From positions 1 to 37,680 of the forward strand of contig JASLNR010000001.1 of assembly GCA_030745885.1 (NCBI GenBank): a stretch of 37,680 nucleotides of DNA, in the 5' to 3' direction. A program made the position numbers and the translations under genes. Below, in pieces: positions 8,124 through 15,499 of the stretch (positions within the stretch are counted from its first letter, which is position 1; every line of letters starts with the position of its first letter). Source of the stretch: Candidatus Thalassarchaeaceae archaeon. GTDB lineage: Archaea; Thermoplasmatota; Poseidoniia; Poseidoniales; Thalassarchaeaceae. The notes beneath the pieces are model-generated. The model saw only the letters and a program-made list of their open reading frames with translations, was not told where the DNA came from and did no database searches.

Positions 8124-8131
8124 TGTATTTC
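8124..8131. promoter_or_regulatory. AT-rich element shared by two divergent sulfotransferase genes
   Basis: TGTATTTC lies in the 61-base gap between the minus-strand start at 8096 and the plus-strand start at 8158. Read on the plus strand, the AT core is about 30 bases before the TTG at 8158. Read on the minus strand, AAATACAA is about 30 bases before the ATG at 8096. It could serve as TATA box in both directions. Confidence 0.35.
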
Positions 8132-8157
8132 ACTATCTTGATGAAAGGGGCGTCCGA

Positions 8158-9078
8158 TTGAGTCATAAGGCCATGTGGGCGTTTGTAACTGTGGAAGAAA
8201 GACCCGTGGTGGATGGTTTTCTGCTAGGTATGCCCAAGTGTGGGACAACTTGGTTGGCAGGGGTCCTTTCGCAGAACCCCAGCATTGACTTCTCCGACCC
8301 CAAGGAGCCCAATATCTTGGCCAGTCATCGTGGAACCTTCGGAAGAGACACAACCAACCCGGATCTAGATGAATATGGGCGGGTTTTCTCAGGGAGTGGT
8401 TTCAGGGTCGATGGTTCCGTGCATGCATTCTCCTGCCCCTTGACCCCAAACAGGGTGCTCCAGATCAACCCCCAAGCCCGCTTTGTGGTTTGCCTAAGGG
8501 ATCCGGTTGAGAGGGCTTTCAGTCATTGGAAGATGGTCAGAGACAACATGGCAGACCGTAGGCATGGAGCAGATTGGTCCGACTTCGAGACCGCATGGGG
8601 AGACCAGAGGCTGAAGGATGACTCACTCTGGTCAGCTTCAATGGCTCGATGGTTAGAGAGATTCGGAATAGAGAGATTTCTGATTGTCGATAGCAGTAGG
8701 ATGAGGGTTTCGCCCGATGTTATTCTCGGGGAAATCAATTCTCATTTCGGTCTGGGAGAATTCGAATACGATTACCTATCTGAAAAGAATGCGAACGCCT
8801 CACTAGGCAGGAGGGGAGCCACGCCTCTGGGAAGGGGCTTCAAAGCCGCAGTGCGTATAATTCCAAAGACGGTAAGGGATGTGCTTGCTAGGCCCCTACA
8901 GAAGCGATTACTGAACATCTATGACCTCCCTCTCATAAGTAGGAAGGGCGAGAAATCCCCACTAACTAAGAGTCACTACCAAATCTGTGAAGGAGAGGTT
9001 GTGCCGGACTTATTTGAATTTGAGAGGATTACCGGCTTCTCAACTAAAAAATGGCTATCCAATTTTCATCATGATTGA
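8158..9078 (+). CDS. Sulfotransferase, Sulfotransfer_1/3-like
   Basis: The 306-residue product carries the complete PAPS-binding signature. The 5'-phosphosulfate loop is GMPKCGTTWL (24-33). The 3'-phosphate loop is VCLRDPVERAFSHW, with R114 and S122. After that comes a region rich in Trp and charged residues (SASMARWLERFG, then RFLIVDSSRM), a common pattern in bacterial Sulfotransfer_1 enzymes that modify capsular sugars or lipids. A TTG at 8158 lies about 30 bases after a TATA-like stretch; an ATG five codons later (8173) is the alternative start and would not affect any motif. It belongs to the glycosyltransferase-methyltransferase-sulfotransferase block and converges on a third sulfotransferase. 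Substrate unknown. Confidence 0.85.
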   Translation: MSHKAMWAFVTVEERPVVDGFLLGMPKCGTTWLAGVLSQNPSIDFSDPKEPNILASHRGTFGRDTTNPDLDEYGRVFSGSGFRVDGSVHAFSCPLTPNRVLQINPQARFVVCLRDPVERAFSHWKMVRDNMADRRHGADWSDFETAWGDQRLKDDSLWSASMARWLERFGIERFLIVDSSRMRVSPDVILGEINSHFGLGEFEYDYLSEKNANASLGRRGATPLGRGFKAAVRIIPKTVRDVLARPLQKRLLNIYDLPLISRKGEKSPLTKSHYQICEGEVVPDLFEFERITGFSTKKWLSNFHHD

Positions 9079-9109
9079 TGAGTTTTGATCGGGCGAACGC
9101 TGTATATCG

Positions 9110-10054
9110 CTAATACCCTATGAGTGACTCGGCCGGCAATGAATTATCCAGACTCTCAAAGAATTCTATTTCCTCTTTGAGCCGTTCTCTAATCATTTCC
9201 TCAATTGCCGAGTCTATCACGGGCTCGTCGGCTGGAACGAATTTCCAGCCCCTTCTCCTTATTGGGTCAAGCAGCGTCCTACGCATCGCTCTGCTGGGCA
9301 TTAATGTCCTAGCTACGGCAAAGACCCAGTTTGGAGGGTTACGAAGGAATTTCCTGAGGGGTGACTCAGATAGACGTCCTCGGGGGTTCTTCGCGCCTAG
9401 GTTTACTGGCATTTTCTTAGAGTCGATTCCTAGCCAGTCGGAAAGGTCGTTGATGACCCCTCTGGGATTCTGGGCGATGGCGGACAGAGGTATTATCCGG
9501 ACCCTTTCCTGCCCAATCTCATTAACCCAATCCAAAACGAATCTCGAGTACCTCGGATAGGTTAGGAAAGGCCATGTCTCTGCAATATCGGGATCGGGCT
9601 TCCAGTCTTGGGAGTCCAACATTGACAAAAGTGCATCTAGAGTTTTATCGTAGTTGACGCCCTTCTTCATTTGCATATAGTAGCTAATCAGCAAATCGTA
9701 CGGATCCCGCACAGTAATGGCCACACGAGCTTCGGGCATCAGATCCCTGACAGATTCAAGCGCTCTGCGAGAGTACAGATGTTGGGGGGATTTGTCGATT
9801 ACCCAAGGCTCCCCCCTGTAGTGATCCATATCTGTGTAAGGAGGCAGGTGCAACGTTCCTCTGGGTGTGGAAACTGAATAGGGGAAGTCAAGAGGCGTGG
9901 GAAGGAGGAAACTGCTCTCCCAGCTTCCACGAGGTTGATTTCTCCAAGGATGGTAAATCGATGGGTGCTTCCTAAGCCATAGCAACAGGGATGTTGTGCC
10001 GCATTTCGGTGCTCCGATCAATAGTAGATTCGGGGCAGGAGATATTGAACGCAT
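9110..10054 (-). CDS. Sulfotransferase family protein (third in cluster)
   Basis: This 314-residue protein is a further PAPS-dependent sulfotransferase, clearly different in sequence from its two neighbours. The 5'-phosphosulfate loop is GAPKCGTTSL (14-23). The 3'-phosphate motif is TVRDPYDLLISYY, with R116 and S124, and VIDKSPQHLY precedes it as in heparan N-deacetylase/sulfotransferase-like and Stf0/Sulfotransfer_3 proteins. The second half contains PRYSRFVLDWVNEIG and RVRIIPLSAI, which match the usual beta strand that follows the acceptor site. The ATG lies just before the phosphosulfate loop. The upstream gap to the divergent kinase gene at 10115 contains a perfect inverted repeat around an AT-rich core. 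Substrate unknown; a surface glycan is likely from context. Confidence 0.85.
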   Translation of the reverse strand: MRSISPAPNLLLIGAPKCGTTSLLLWLRKHPSIYHPWRNQPRGSWESSFLLPTPLDFPYSVSTPRGTLHLPPYTDMDHYRGEPWVIDKSPQHLYSRRALESVRDLMPEARVAITVRDPYDLLISYYMQMKKGVNYDKTLDALLSMLDSQDWKPDPDIAETWPFLTYPRYSRFVLDWVNEIGQERVRIIPLSAIAQNPRGVINDLSDWLGIDSKKMPVNLGAKNPRGRLSESPLRKFLRNPPNWVFAVARTLMPSRAMRRTLLDPIRRRGWKFVPADEPVIDSAIEEMIRERLKEEIEFFESLDNSLPAESLIGY

Positions 10055-10077
10055 AAGTTCCGACCCGACGCAGGTAG

Positions 10078-10099
10078 AGTTAGGTGATAAGTCCTAACT
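10078..10099. promoter_or_regulatory. Inverted repeat around a TATA-like core, candidate operator
   Basis: AGTTAGG (10078-10084) and CCTAACT (10093-10099) form a perfect 7-base inverted repeat with an 8-base spacer TGATAAGT. The spacer's ATAA core is about 28 bases before the kinase start at 10115 and about 34 bases before the sulfotransferase start at 10054. A dimeric regulator bound here would cover the TATA region of one or both divergent genes. No regulator is identified. Confidence 0.4.
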
Positions 10100-10114
10100 T
10101 GAGAGAAAATCAAT

Positions 10115-11068
10115 ATGAGGCAGTGTAAGCGTTATACCGTGGCCATTGAGATTGACGAACGGGATGCAGCGTGGCTGCTCTCTCAATCAGGCTTGCCAGA
10201 AGTAGCGTCAATGGCACCAATGCAGGGGGGTTGGGACAACACCAACCTCCTTCTTTCTCTCGTAGATGGTACGAGCGTCGTACTGAAGGCTTGGGATGCG
10301 AACACGGTGGAAGAGGTGGTCCGAATAATCCGACGACACTCGCACCTGGACGCGCACGGCATCCCTACGCCAGTTCCCCTGGAGCTTTCAAACGGAAAAA
10401 GGCACATCGAACGAGATGGGGTGGCTTGGACCCTCTTGCCTCATTACGAAGGAGGGCTGCTCGGCTCGGACAGGGATTCTCTCAGAAGACTCGGTGAGAT
10501 ACAGGCTAGAATGCATCTCATTCCAGTAGACGGTTGCTTTCCCGAAGTCTACACCATGGGGTTCGAGTTTTTCGGGAGGGTTTTTGCTTTGGCCGAGGAG
10601 CGTGACGCTTGGTCGTCTTTCTTGGATTTGCTTTGCATAGAGGCGGAGTCGTTGGAACCTCGGATACCCCATGGCCTGCCCAGCGGCATTCTCCACGGCG
10701 ACCTCTTCCCTGACAACGTGATTGGGAGTGGTGGTTCGGTCGCTGCAATACTGGACCTAGAGGAGGCTTGGCTGGGGCCTTGCATCTTCGATCTCGTGAT
10801 GTCTTTCGTCGGCTTCGGATGGGAGAACGGGGCGCCGAGAAAAGAGCGTTGGCAATCTTTGGTGGAAGGATATGAGTCGGTGAGGAGGCTTTCCGAAGAG
10901 GAGCGCCTTGCATTGCCAGCCATGCACCGGTACGCCACTCTAGCAATTGCGGGCTGGCGTTATTGGAAGCACAATATGATCCATCCCGACCCTTCCCTGT
11001 CTGAGCGCTATTCCGAGATGGTTGATAGGCTCGACGTCGGGTTCGACTTCATGGGGGCCTTCGACTGA
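10115..11068 (+). CDS. APH-fold small-molecule kinase, possibly homoserine kinase type II
   Basis: The 317-residue product has the aminoglycoside phosphotransferase/choline kinase fold. The nucleotide loop is MQGGWDNTNLLL (36-47) and the ATP lysine is probably K58 in VVLKAW. The catalytic Brenner motif is ILHGDLFPDNV (192-202), with the metal-binding acid in ILDLEEA (212-218). HGDLFPDN and GGWDNTN resemble the ThrB2-type homoserine kinases, which phosphorylate homoserine for threonine synthase. A threonine synthase gene lies about 4.4 kb away. Other APH-family substrates (choline, methylthioribose, an antibiotic) cannot be excluded. The ATG at 10115 lies about 28 bases after a GATAA box. The stop codon overlaps the region where the MOSC gene's conserved reading frame begins. 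Confidence 0.8.
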   Translation: MRQCKRYTVAIEIDERDAAWLLSQSGLPEVASMAPMQGGWDNTNLLLSLVDGTSVVLKAWDANTVEEVVRIIRRHSHLDAHGIPTPVPLELSNGKRHIERDGVAWTLLPHYEGGLLGSDRDSLRRLGEIQARMHLIPVDGCFPEVYTMGFEFFGRVFALAEERDAWSSFLDLLCIEAESLEPRIPHGLPSGILHGDLFPDNVIGSGGSVAAILDLEEAWLGPCIFDLVMSFVGFGWENGAPRKERWQSLVEGYESVRRLSEEERLALPAMHRYATLAIAGWRYWKHNMIHPDPSLSERYSEMVDRLDVGFDFMGAFD

Positions 11069-11541
11069 TTGGTGTCGTTCACTCGGTTAACGTGCGTGCC
11101 GAGGGCGGGGTTCCCAAGACTCCCGTGGATACGGCAAGGCTGGGAGTGGGGGGGGTCGAAGGCGACAAGCAGAACGACCTACGTCACCACGGGGGGCCGC
11201 TGCGCGCTGTATGCATATATTCGCTTGAACTCATCGAGGCACTGCAAACCGAGGGGCACCCCATAGGCCCGGGAACAACGGGCGATAACCTCACGATCAG
11301 CGGGCTTGACTGGGATAGTTTGCGAGTAGGCGATGGGATGCAGGTAGGCGGGGCCCTGATTCGTCTCAATGCCACAGCCCCGCCGTGCAACACCATAGTG
11401 GAGTCGTTCGCCAGAGGTGAGATTGGGAGGATCCTGGAGGAGAATCATCCTGGGTGGTCGAGGTGGTACGCCTCGGTAATTGAGGAGGCTAGCGTTTCCG
11501 CTGGAGATTCCGTGAATATCGTTATTATATCAGATTATTAG
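11068..11541 (+). CDS. MOSC domain protein
   Basis: MOSC proteins bind sulfur or a molybdenum cofactor through a conserved cysteine and act in Mo-cofactor sulfuration or N-hydroxylated compound reduction. The sequence shows EGGVPKTPVDTARL, GVEGDKQNDLRHHGG, AVCIYSLELIEAL, the GTTGDNLTISGLDW stretch and the conserved cysteine in APPCNTI, all typical of stand-alone MOSC proteins. The first ordinary start codon is the GTG at 11092, but the family-conserved first strand (IGVVHSVNV) is encoded just upstream in the same open frame, from the ATT at 11068. That region overlaps the stop codon of the kinase gene and has no ATG, GTG or TTG in frame. I give the longer extent because of the homology. Initiation at a rare codon, or a truncated start at 11092, are the options. 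Length is about 150-157 residues. Confidence 0.78.
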   Translation: MGVVHSVNVRAEGGVPKTPVDTARLGVGGVEGDKQNDLRHHGGPLRAVCIYSLELIEALQTEGHPIGPGTTGDNLTISGLDWDSLRVGDGMQVGGALIRLNATAPPCNTIVESFARGEIGRILEENHPGWSRWYASVIEEASVSAGDSVNIVIISDY

Positions 11542-11549
11542 GACGTCTC

Positions 11550-12446
11550 ATGATGATGAGCAGGGCTGGACATAGGGTCGGCTTCTTCGAAAGGATTGGG
11601 AGGGGCTGGAAGATGACTAAGCTTGGAATGGCAGTGGTGAGGGCGGACCCGGAACTGATGGTCTACACCCTTCTGTCGGCCGTATTCTCTCTAGTGGCCA
11701 TTGGTGCTGCTATTTCAGGATCGATTGGCCTGGAGGCGATCACTGAATCAGATTCCGCAGCAACTGGCGAAGAGGACGGTCTGGTCACCGCTGGCCACAT
11801 GGCAATTTGGTTTGTGTTCTACCTAGTCGTCTCGGTAATCACGGTCTTCTGGAACGCCGCCATAATCGCTAGCGCTTACGAGCGTCTCACTGCGGGGACA
11901 AACCCTAGCTTCTCATACGGCATAGGGCAGGCGATGAAGTGCCTACCCCAGATTCTTGTATGGGGAATCATAGCCGGAACGGTCGGATTGTTTCTGCAAA
12001 TCCTAGAGGGGATTTCCAAGGACTCGGGCGCTCCAGCGCCCCTTAGGTTAGTTGCTGGTATCGCCTCGTTCATCCTCGGTATAGCCTGGTGGATAGTTAC
12101 CTTCTTCATAATCCCGATGATTGTACTTGAGAGGGCTGGGGTGATTGAAGGAATGAACGAAAGCCCGAGGCTCTTCAAGAAAACATGGGGAGAGGACATC
12201 GCCTCCCACATCGGGACTGGGGTGCTGATGTCTCTCGTGATTTTACTTCTGTTCGTGATTTTCTTGCCTCTGATGATGCTTGGTGAGGTCGGGGCCGTAA
12301 TAGGTGGCGTGAGTCTGGTCTTGGGACTCTTTCTGACTGTCCTCTTCTTCTCCACCGTCGAGGCAGTGAACAGGGCCTCTCTGTTCTACTACGCCAAGAC
12401 TGGACAGTCGCCCCCCATGGCCCAGAAGCACGGATTGAGCTTCTAA
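11550..12446 (+). CDS. Multi-pass membrane protein, DUF6159-like
   Basis: The 298-residue product starts MMMSRAGHRVG and has a basic N-terminal segment (FFERIGRGWKMTKLGMAVVRADPELM) followed by about six membrane helices. These lie around 42-62, 85-110, 130-152, 165-190, 228-250 and 255-278. The order FERIxRGW, PEL, a helix ending in FWNAAIIASA, a helix with LPQILVWGIIAGTVG, WWIVTFFIIPMIVLE and LFKKTWGED matches the DUF6159 family found in haloarchaea and actinobacteria. The molecular role is unknown. It lies eight bases after the MOSC gene on the same strand and may share its transcript. tRNA-Leu follows downstream. Confidence 0.8.
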   Translation: MMMSRAGHRVGFFERIGRGWKMTKLGMAVVRADPELMVYTLLSAVFSLVAIGAAISGSIGLEAITESDSAATGEEDGLVTAGHMAIWFVFYLVVSVITVFWNAAIIASAYERLTAGTNPSFSYGIGQAMKCLPQILVWGIIAGTVGLFLQILEGISKDSGAPAPLRLVAGIASFILGIAWWIVTFFIIPMIVLERAGVIEGMNESPRLFKKTWGEDIASHIGTGVLMSLVILLLFVIFLPLMMLGEVGAVIGGVSLVLGLFLTVLFFSTVEAVNRASLFYYAKTGQSPPMAQKHGLSF

Positions 12447-12497
12447 GCCATAAGTTCGCCATCGTGAAATACGAAGGGCGGCACAGAACGGCCCCGA

Positions 12498-12582
12498 GCA
12501 GAGGTACCCGAGCGGTCAAAGGGGCTGGGATGAGGTCCCAGTGCGTAGTGCTTCGCAGGTTCGAATCCTGTCCTCTGCACCA
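12498..12582 (+). tRNA. tRNA-Leu (GAG anticodon)
   Basis: This is a class II tRNA of 85 bases. The acceptor GCAGAGG (12498-12504) pairs with CCTCTGC (12572-12578), the discriminator is A, and CCA is encoded at 12580-12582. The anticodon stem CTGGG/CCCAG encloses the loop ATGAGGT, with anticodon GAG at 12532-12534. The long variable arm (TGCG...CGCA) and the TTCGAAT T-loop are as expected of tRNA-Leu. No intron is seen. Confidence 0.95.
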
Positions 12583-12592
12583 ATCTCCGACC

Positions 12593-13189
12593 CTAGTGGA
12601 TGACGATCCAGACTGCGACGGCGAATAGGGAGATTCCCATCGCCCTGTTGAGCTTGGCTGCTGACTCCGGGGTGCTGAAGGCCCTCCTCAGCAGGGTCCC
12701 GAATACCGCCCAGGTGATGACTGCGGGCAGACCGAAGACCAGGTTCAGCAGCACTAGCATCGCCTTGGCGGCGAACCCAGCCCCGAATAGGGCTCCGAAC
12801 GATGTCATCAGAACGAGGAAGTGAATCCAGGCCTTGCCGTTGACTAACTGAAGGGTGAAGCCCGTAATTGTCCCCAGTCGTTCGCTGTCCTGCTCCTCCT
12901 CGGCAAGCGGGATTGCGGTCGCCAGCTTGTACGACAAGTAAGCGATGTAGACGGCACCGATATAGGTCAGCAAGTCGAAGTAGGACTCATTATCCTCGAT
13001 GAAGACGGTCGCGCCGCCGACGAAGAGGCCGAGGCACGACCAGCCTGTCGCCATTCCAGCAATCAGGGGAAGGGTCCCGCGCAAGCCGTGCTGGGAGCCG
13101 TGTGCGGCGCACAGCACGTTGTTGGGCCCCGGAGTGAAGCACATGGGAATGACGAAGGCGAGGGTTGCGATGAGGAGGACTGTGTCCAT
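12593..13189 (-). CDS. LysE/RhtB-family amino-acid exporter
   Basis: This 198-residue membrane protein has the LysE/RhtB layout: six hydrophobic segments and the signature TPGPNNVLCAAHGSQHG (19-35) after the first helix. Family members export amino acids such as lysine, threonine, homoserine and their analogues. It starts nine bases after a trans-sulfuration PLP enzyme and downstream of threonine synthase on the same strand. The upstream gene's stop codon forms part of a ribosome binding site (TGAGGT) for this gene, so the two are translationally coupled. Export of threonine, homoserine or methionine-related compounds would fit, but the substrate is inferred only from context. Confidence 0.88.
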   Translation of the reverse strand: MDTVLLIATLAFVIPMCFTPGPNNVLCAAHGSQHGLRGTLPLIAGMATGWSCLGLFVGGATVFIEDNESYFDLLTYIGAVYIAYLSYKLATAIPLAEEEQDSERLGTITGFTLQLVNGKAWIHFLVLMTSFGALFGAGFAAKAMLVLLNLVFGLPAVITWAVFGTLLRRAFSTPESAAKLNRAMGISLFAVAVWIVIH

Positions 13190-13195
13190 GGCTAG

Positions 13196-13201
13196 ACCTC
13201 A
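13196..13201 (-). promoter_or_regulatory. Ribosome binding site overlapping a stop codon (trans-sulfuration enzyme to LysE)
   Basis: On the minus strand TGAGGT contains the TGA stop of the trans-sulfuration gene and the GAGGT anti-SD match, six bases before the lysE-like ATG at 13189. This layout couples translation of the two genes. Confidence 0.5.
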
Positions 13202-14404
13202 GGGCCCGTTCCCCAGGGAGGCTTCGGCAGCTCCGAGGGCTTGGTCAATATCGGCCCACAGGTCCTCGACATCTTCTATTCCAACGCTCATCCTGACGAA
13301 ACCGGGCACCACGCCCGCCTCCATGCGGACCTCCTCTGGAACGAACATGTGGCTCGTATTGAACGGGCACTCGACCAGACTCTCCACCCCACCCAGGCTC
13401 GTGGCTTCGAAGACCACCTCCAAGGATCTGACATATGCCATTGCAGCCTCGTCGCCCCCCTTGACCACGTAGGAGAGCATGCCGGTCCCCCTCGGAACTA
13501 TCCTCTGAGCCACCTCGTGGTCGGCGAAGCTGGGCAGCGAGGGGTGGTTCACGCTCTCGATCATCGGGTGGCCCTCGAGCCTCCTCGCCAGTTCCGAGGC
13601 GTTGGCGGTGTGGATAGGCATCCTAGCGTGGAGGGTTCGCATGCCGCGCTCGAGCAGATAACACATGTGGGGGTCGGCCGCGCCTCCGAAGCGGGTCTTG
13701 AAATGGAAGGCCTGCTTGATCAGATCCGCCCTTCCCACCACGAATCCAGCAGTCAGATCCGAGTGGCCGTTCAGGAACTTGGTCCCGGAGTTGATGACCA
13801 GATCGAAGCCCATGGAAATCGGCTTGCATGCCCAAGGGGTTGCGAAGGTGTTGTCCACTATGGAAATCAGATCGTGCTTCTTGGCCAATGCTGCAATTGC
13901 CTCTAGGTCGCACACCTTAAGGACCGGATTGGTAATCGTCTCGACGTAGAGGATCTGGGTATTCTCCTTGATAGCGGCCTCGTAGGAAGAGGGGTCCCCG
14001 ATATCGGCCATCGTCACCTCGATCCCGTAGCGCGGAAGCTCGGAGGTCATCAGGCCGTAGGTTCCGCCATACACGTCGGCGGAGCTGACCATGTGGTCGC
14101 CTTGGGACAGTATGGAGAACAGGGTGGAGGATATCGCGGCCATTCCGCTGGCGAAGGTCTCACCGTCCTCCGCACCCTCGAGGGAGGCCACCTTGGCCGA
14201 GACGGCCTCGGAGTTCACACTCGAGTAGCGGCTGTACAGGAGGGTGTGATGGCCGCCTTTGGAGGCCCACTCGCTATATCTGTCATCAGTCAGCTTGTAT
14301 GTGGAGGCGAGAAAAGCCGGCGTGGTGACCGAGCCCTCGATATTCTGGGTTCCGGACCAAACCGCCCTCGTGTCGAAGCGCCTGTCACCGTATTTGTCCT
14401 CCAT
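13199..14404 (-). CDS. Trans-sulfuration PLP enzyme (cystathionine gamma-synthase / gamma-lyase / methionine gamma-lyase family)
   Basis: This complete 401-residue fold type I PLP enzyme acts on homoserine- or cysteine-derived amino acids. The PLP lysine is K209 in INSGTKFLNGHSD, preceded by IVDNTFATP (182-190) and YVETITNP (153-160). The N-terminal FDTRAVWSGTQ and the C-terminal GIEDVEDLWADIDQAL are typical. An oddity is the phosphate/cofactor loop: the family's usual Y-[ST]-R-x-x-N-P-T reads YSRYSSVN (57-64), so Asn-Pro-Thr is replaced by Ser-Val-Asn. That may mark a specialised subfamily. The start ATG lies about 26 bases after a GTTATGA stretch on the minus strand, suggesting its own promoter inside the 33-base gap from threonine synthase. 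It is followed closely by a LysE exporter. Synthase versus lyase cannot be settled from sequence alone. Confidence 0.87.
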   Translation of the reverse strand: MEDKYGDRRFDTRAVWSGTQNIEGSVTTPAFLASTYKLTDDRYSEWASKGGHHTLLYSRYSSVNSEAVSAKVASLEGAEDGETFASGMAAISSTLFSILSQGDHMVSSADVYGGTYGLMTSELPRYGIEVTMADIGDPSSYEAAIKENTQILYVETITNPVLKVCDLEAIAALAKKHDLISIVDNTFATPWACKPISMGFDLVINSGTKFLNGHSDLTAGFVVGRADLIKQAFHFKTRFGGAADPHMCYLLERGMRTLHARMPIHTANASELARRLEGHPMIESVNHPSLPSFADHEVAQRIVPRGTGMLSYVVKGGDEAAMAYVRSLEVVFEATSLGGVESLVECPFNTSHMFVPEEVRMEAGVVPGFVRMSVGIEDVEDLWADIDQALGAAEASLGNGP

Positions 14405-14437
14405 GGGCCCGGATTGGCGGGACAGTCATAACCATGC

Positions 14438-15499
14438 TCATTGCAGTCCTATTGCGGCCAATACCGACTCCATGTTGGCATCGATCACAATGGGGTTGGC
14501 CCTCGCGTTGTCAATGGCGATCTCGGGGTCCTTCAGGCCATGTCCGGTGACCGTGACCACAACCGTCGAGCCCTCGGCGATGTCACCACCGGCGTAGCTC
14601 TTGACGATTCCAGCAATCCCCGCAGCCGAAGCGGGTTCGACGAAAATGCCCTCCGTACGAGCGAGCATCCGTTGCGCGTCGAGAATCTCGTCGTCGCTCA
14701 CCGTGTCAATCGCCCCTGAGGACTGCTCAGCAACCTCGACTGCCTGCTTCCAACTGGCTGGGTTGCCTATCCGGATGGCTGTGGCGATGGTCTCGGGCAC
14801 TCGCACCACCTCCCCCCTCACGATCGGGTCCGCTCCCTTGGCCTGCCATCCCATCATTCGCGGCAGCTTGGTGGTCTCGCCTGCGGCATGATACTCGTTG
14901 TAGCCCATCCAGTATGAAGTGATGTTGCCGGCGTTGCCGACGGGCAGGAAATGCATGTCCGGCGCTTCGCCGAGAGCATCGCAGACCTCGAATGCGGCCG
15001 TCTTCTGGCCTTGGATCCTGAAGGGGTTGATGCTGTTGACCACCTCGATGTCATCCCTCACGCCCAATTCCCTGACCAGTTCGAGGGCATCATCGAAGTT
15101 GCCCCTGACCTCGAGGGTCCTCGCGCCGTGGATCAGCGCCTGTGCCATTTTGCCGTAGGCGATCTTGCCCTCGGGAATGAGCACCACGCAAGTCATCCCC
15201 GCGTGGGCTGCGTAGGCCGCAGCCGAAGCGCTTGTGTTCCCGGTGCTGGCGCAGACGATGGCGCGAACGCCCTGCTCGGCCGCCTTGGAGACGGCCAAGG
15301 TCATGCCCCTGTCCTTGAACGACGCAGTCGGGTTCAGGCCCTCGAACTTCACGAGGAGGCGGAAGCCTCCGCCGAGGGCTTGGACGATGCCGGGTGCCTC
15401 GATCAGAGGGGTGTCGCCTTCGTCCAGCGAGATGATGGGCGTGGCATCCGTGACGGGGAGGAAGTCGCGATAGCGCTGAATTACACCACTACCCGCCAT
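14438..15499 (-). CDS. thrC: Threonine synthase
   Basis: ThrC converts O-phosphohomoserine to threonine with PLP. I chose the ATG giving MAGSGVIQRYRDFLPV (353 residues); another ATG six codons upstream is possible. The PLP lysine is K62 in LNPTASFKDRG (55-65), and STGNTSASAAAYAAHAG is the cofactor phosphate and substrate loop. LPVGNAGNITSYWMGYNEY and EPASAAGIAGIVK are typical of the short, allosterically simple ThrC class found in archaea and many bacteria. The early segment ISLDEGDTPLIEAPGI matches the family start. It is the first gene of a minus-strand run, followed by a trans-sulfuration enzyme and a LysE exporter. It diverges from a polyprenol-kinase-like gene; the two ATGs may share the same CATG. 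An APH-fold kinase at 10115 could supply its substrate. Confidence 0.95.
   Translation of the reverse strand: MAGSGVIQRYRDFLPVTDATPIISLDEGDTPLIEAPGIVQALGGGFRLLVKFEGLNPTASFKDRGMTLAVSKAAEQGVRAIVCASTGNTSASAAAYAAHAGMTCVVLIPEGKIAYGKMAQALIHGARTLEVRGNFDDALELVRELGVRDDIEVVNSINPFRIQGQKTAAFEVCDALGEAPDMHFLPVGNAGNITSYWMGYNEYHAAGETTKLPRMMGWQAKGADPIVRGEVVRVPETIATAIRIGNPASWKQAVEVAEQSSGAIDTVSDDEILDAQRMLARTEGIFVEPASAAGIAGIVKSYAGGDIAEGSTVVVTVTGHGLKDPEIAIDNARANPIVIDANMESVLAAIGLQ

Noticed and set aside
13241..13906. 221-residue plus-strand frame opposite the trans-sulfuration enzyme
   Set aside because: His/Gly/Val-rich shadow typical of GC-rich antisense frames; the minus strand is a clear PLP enzyme.
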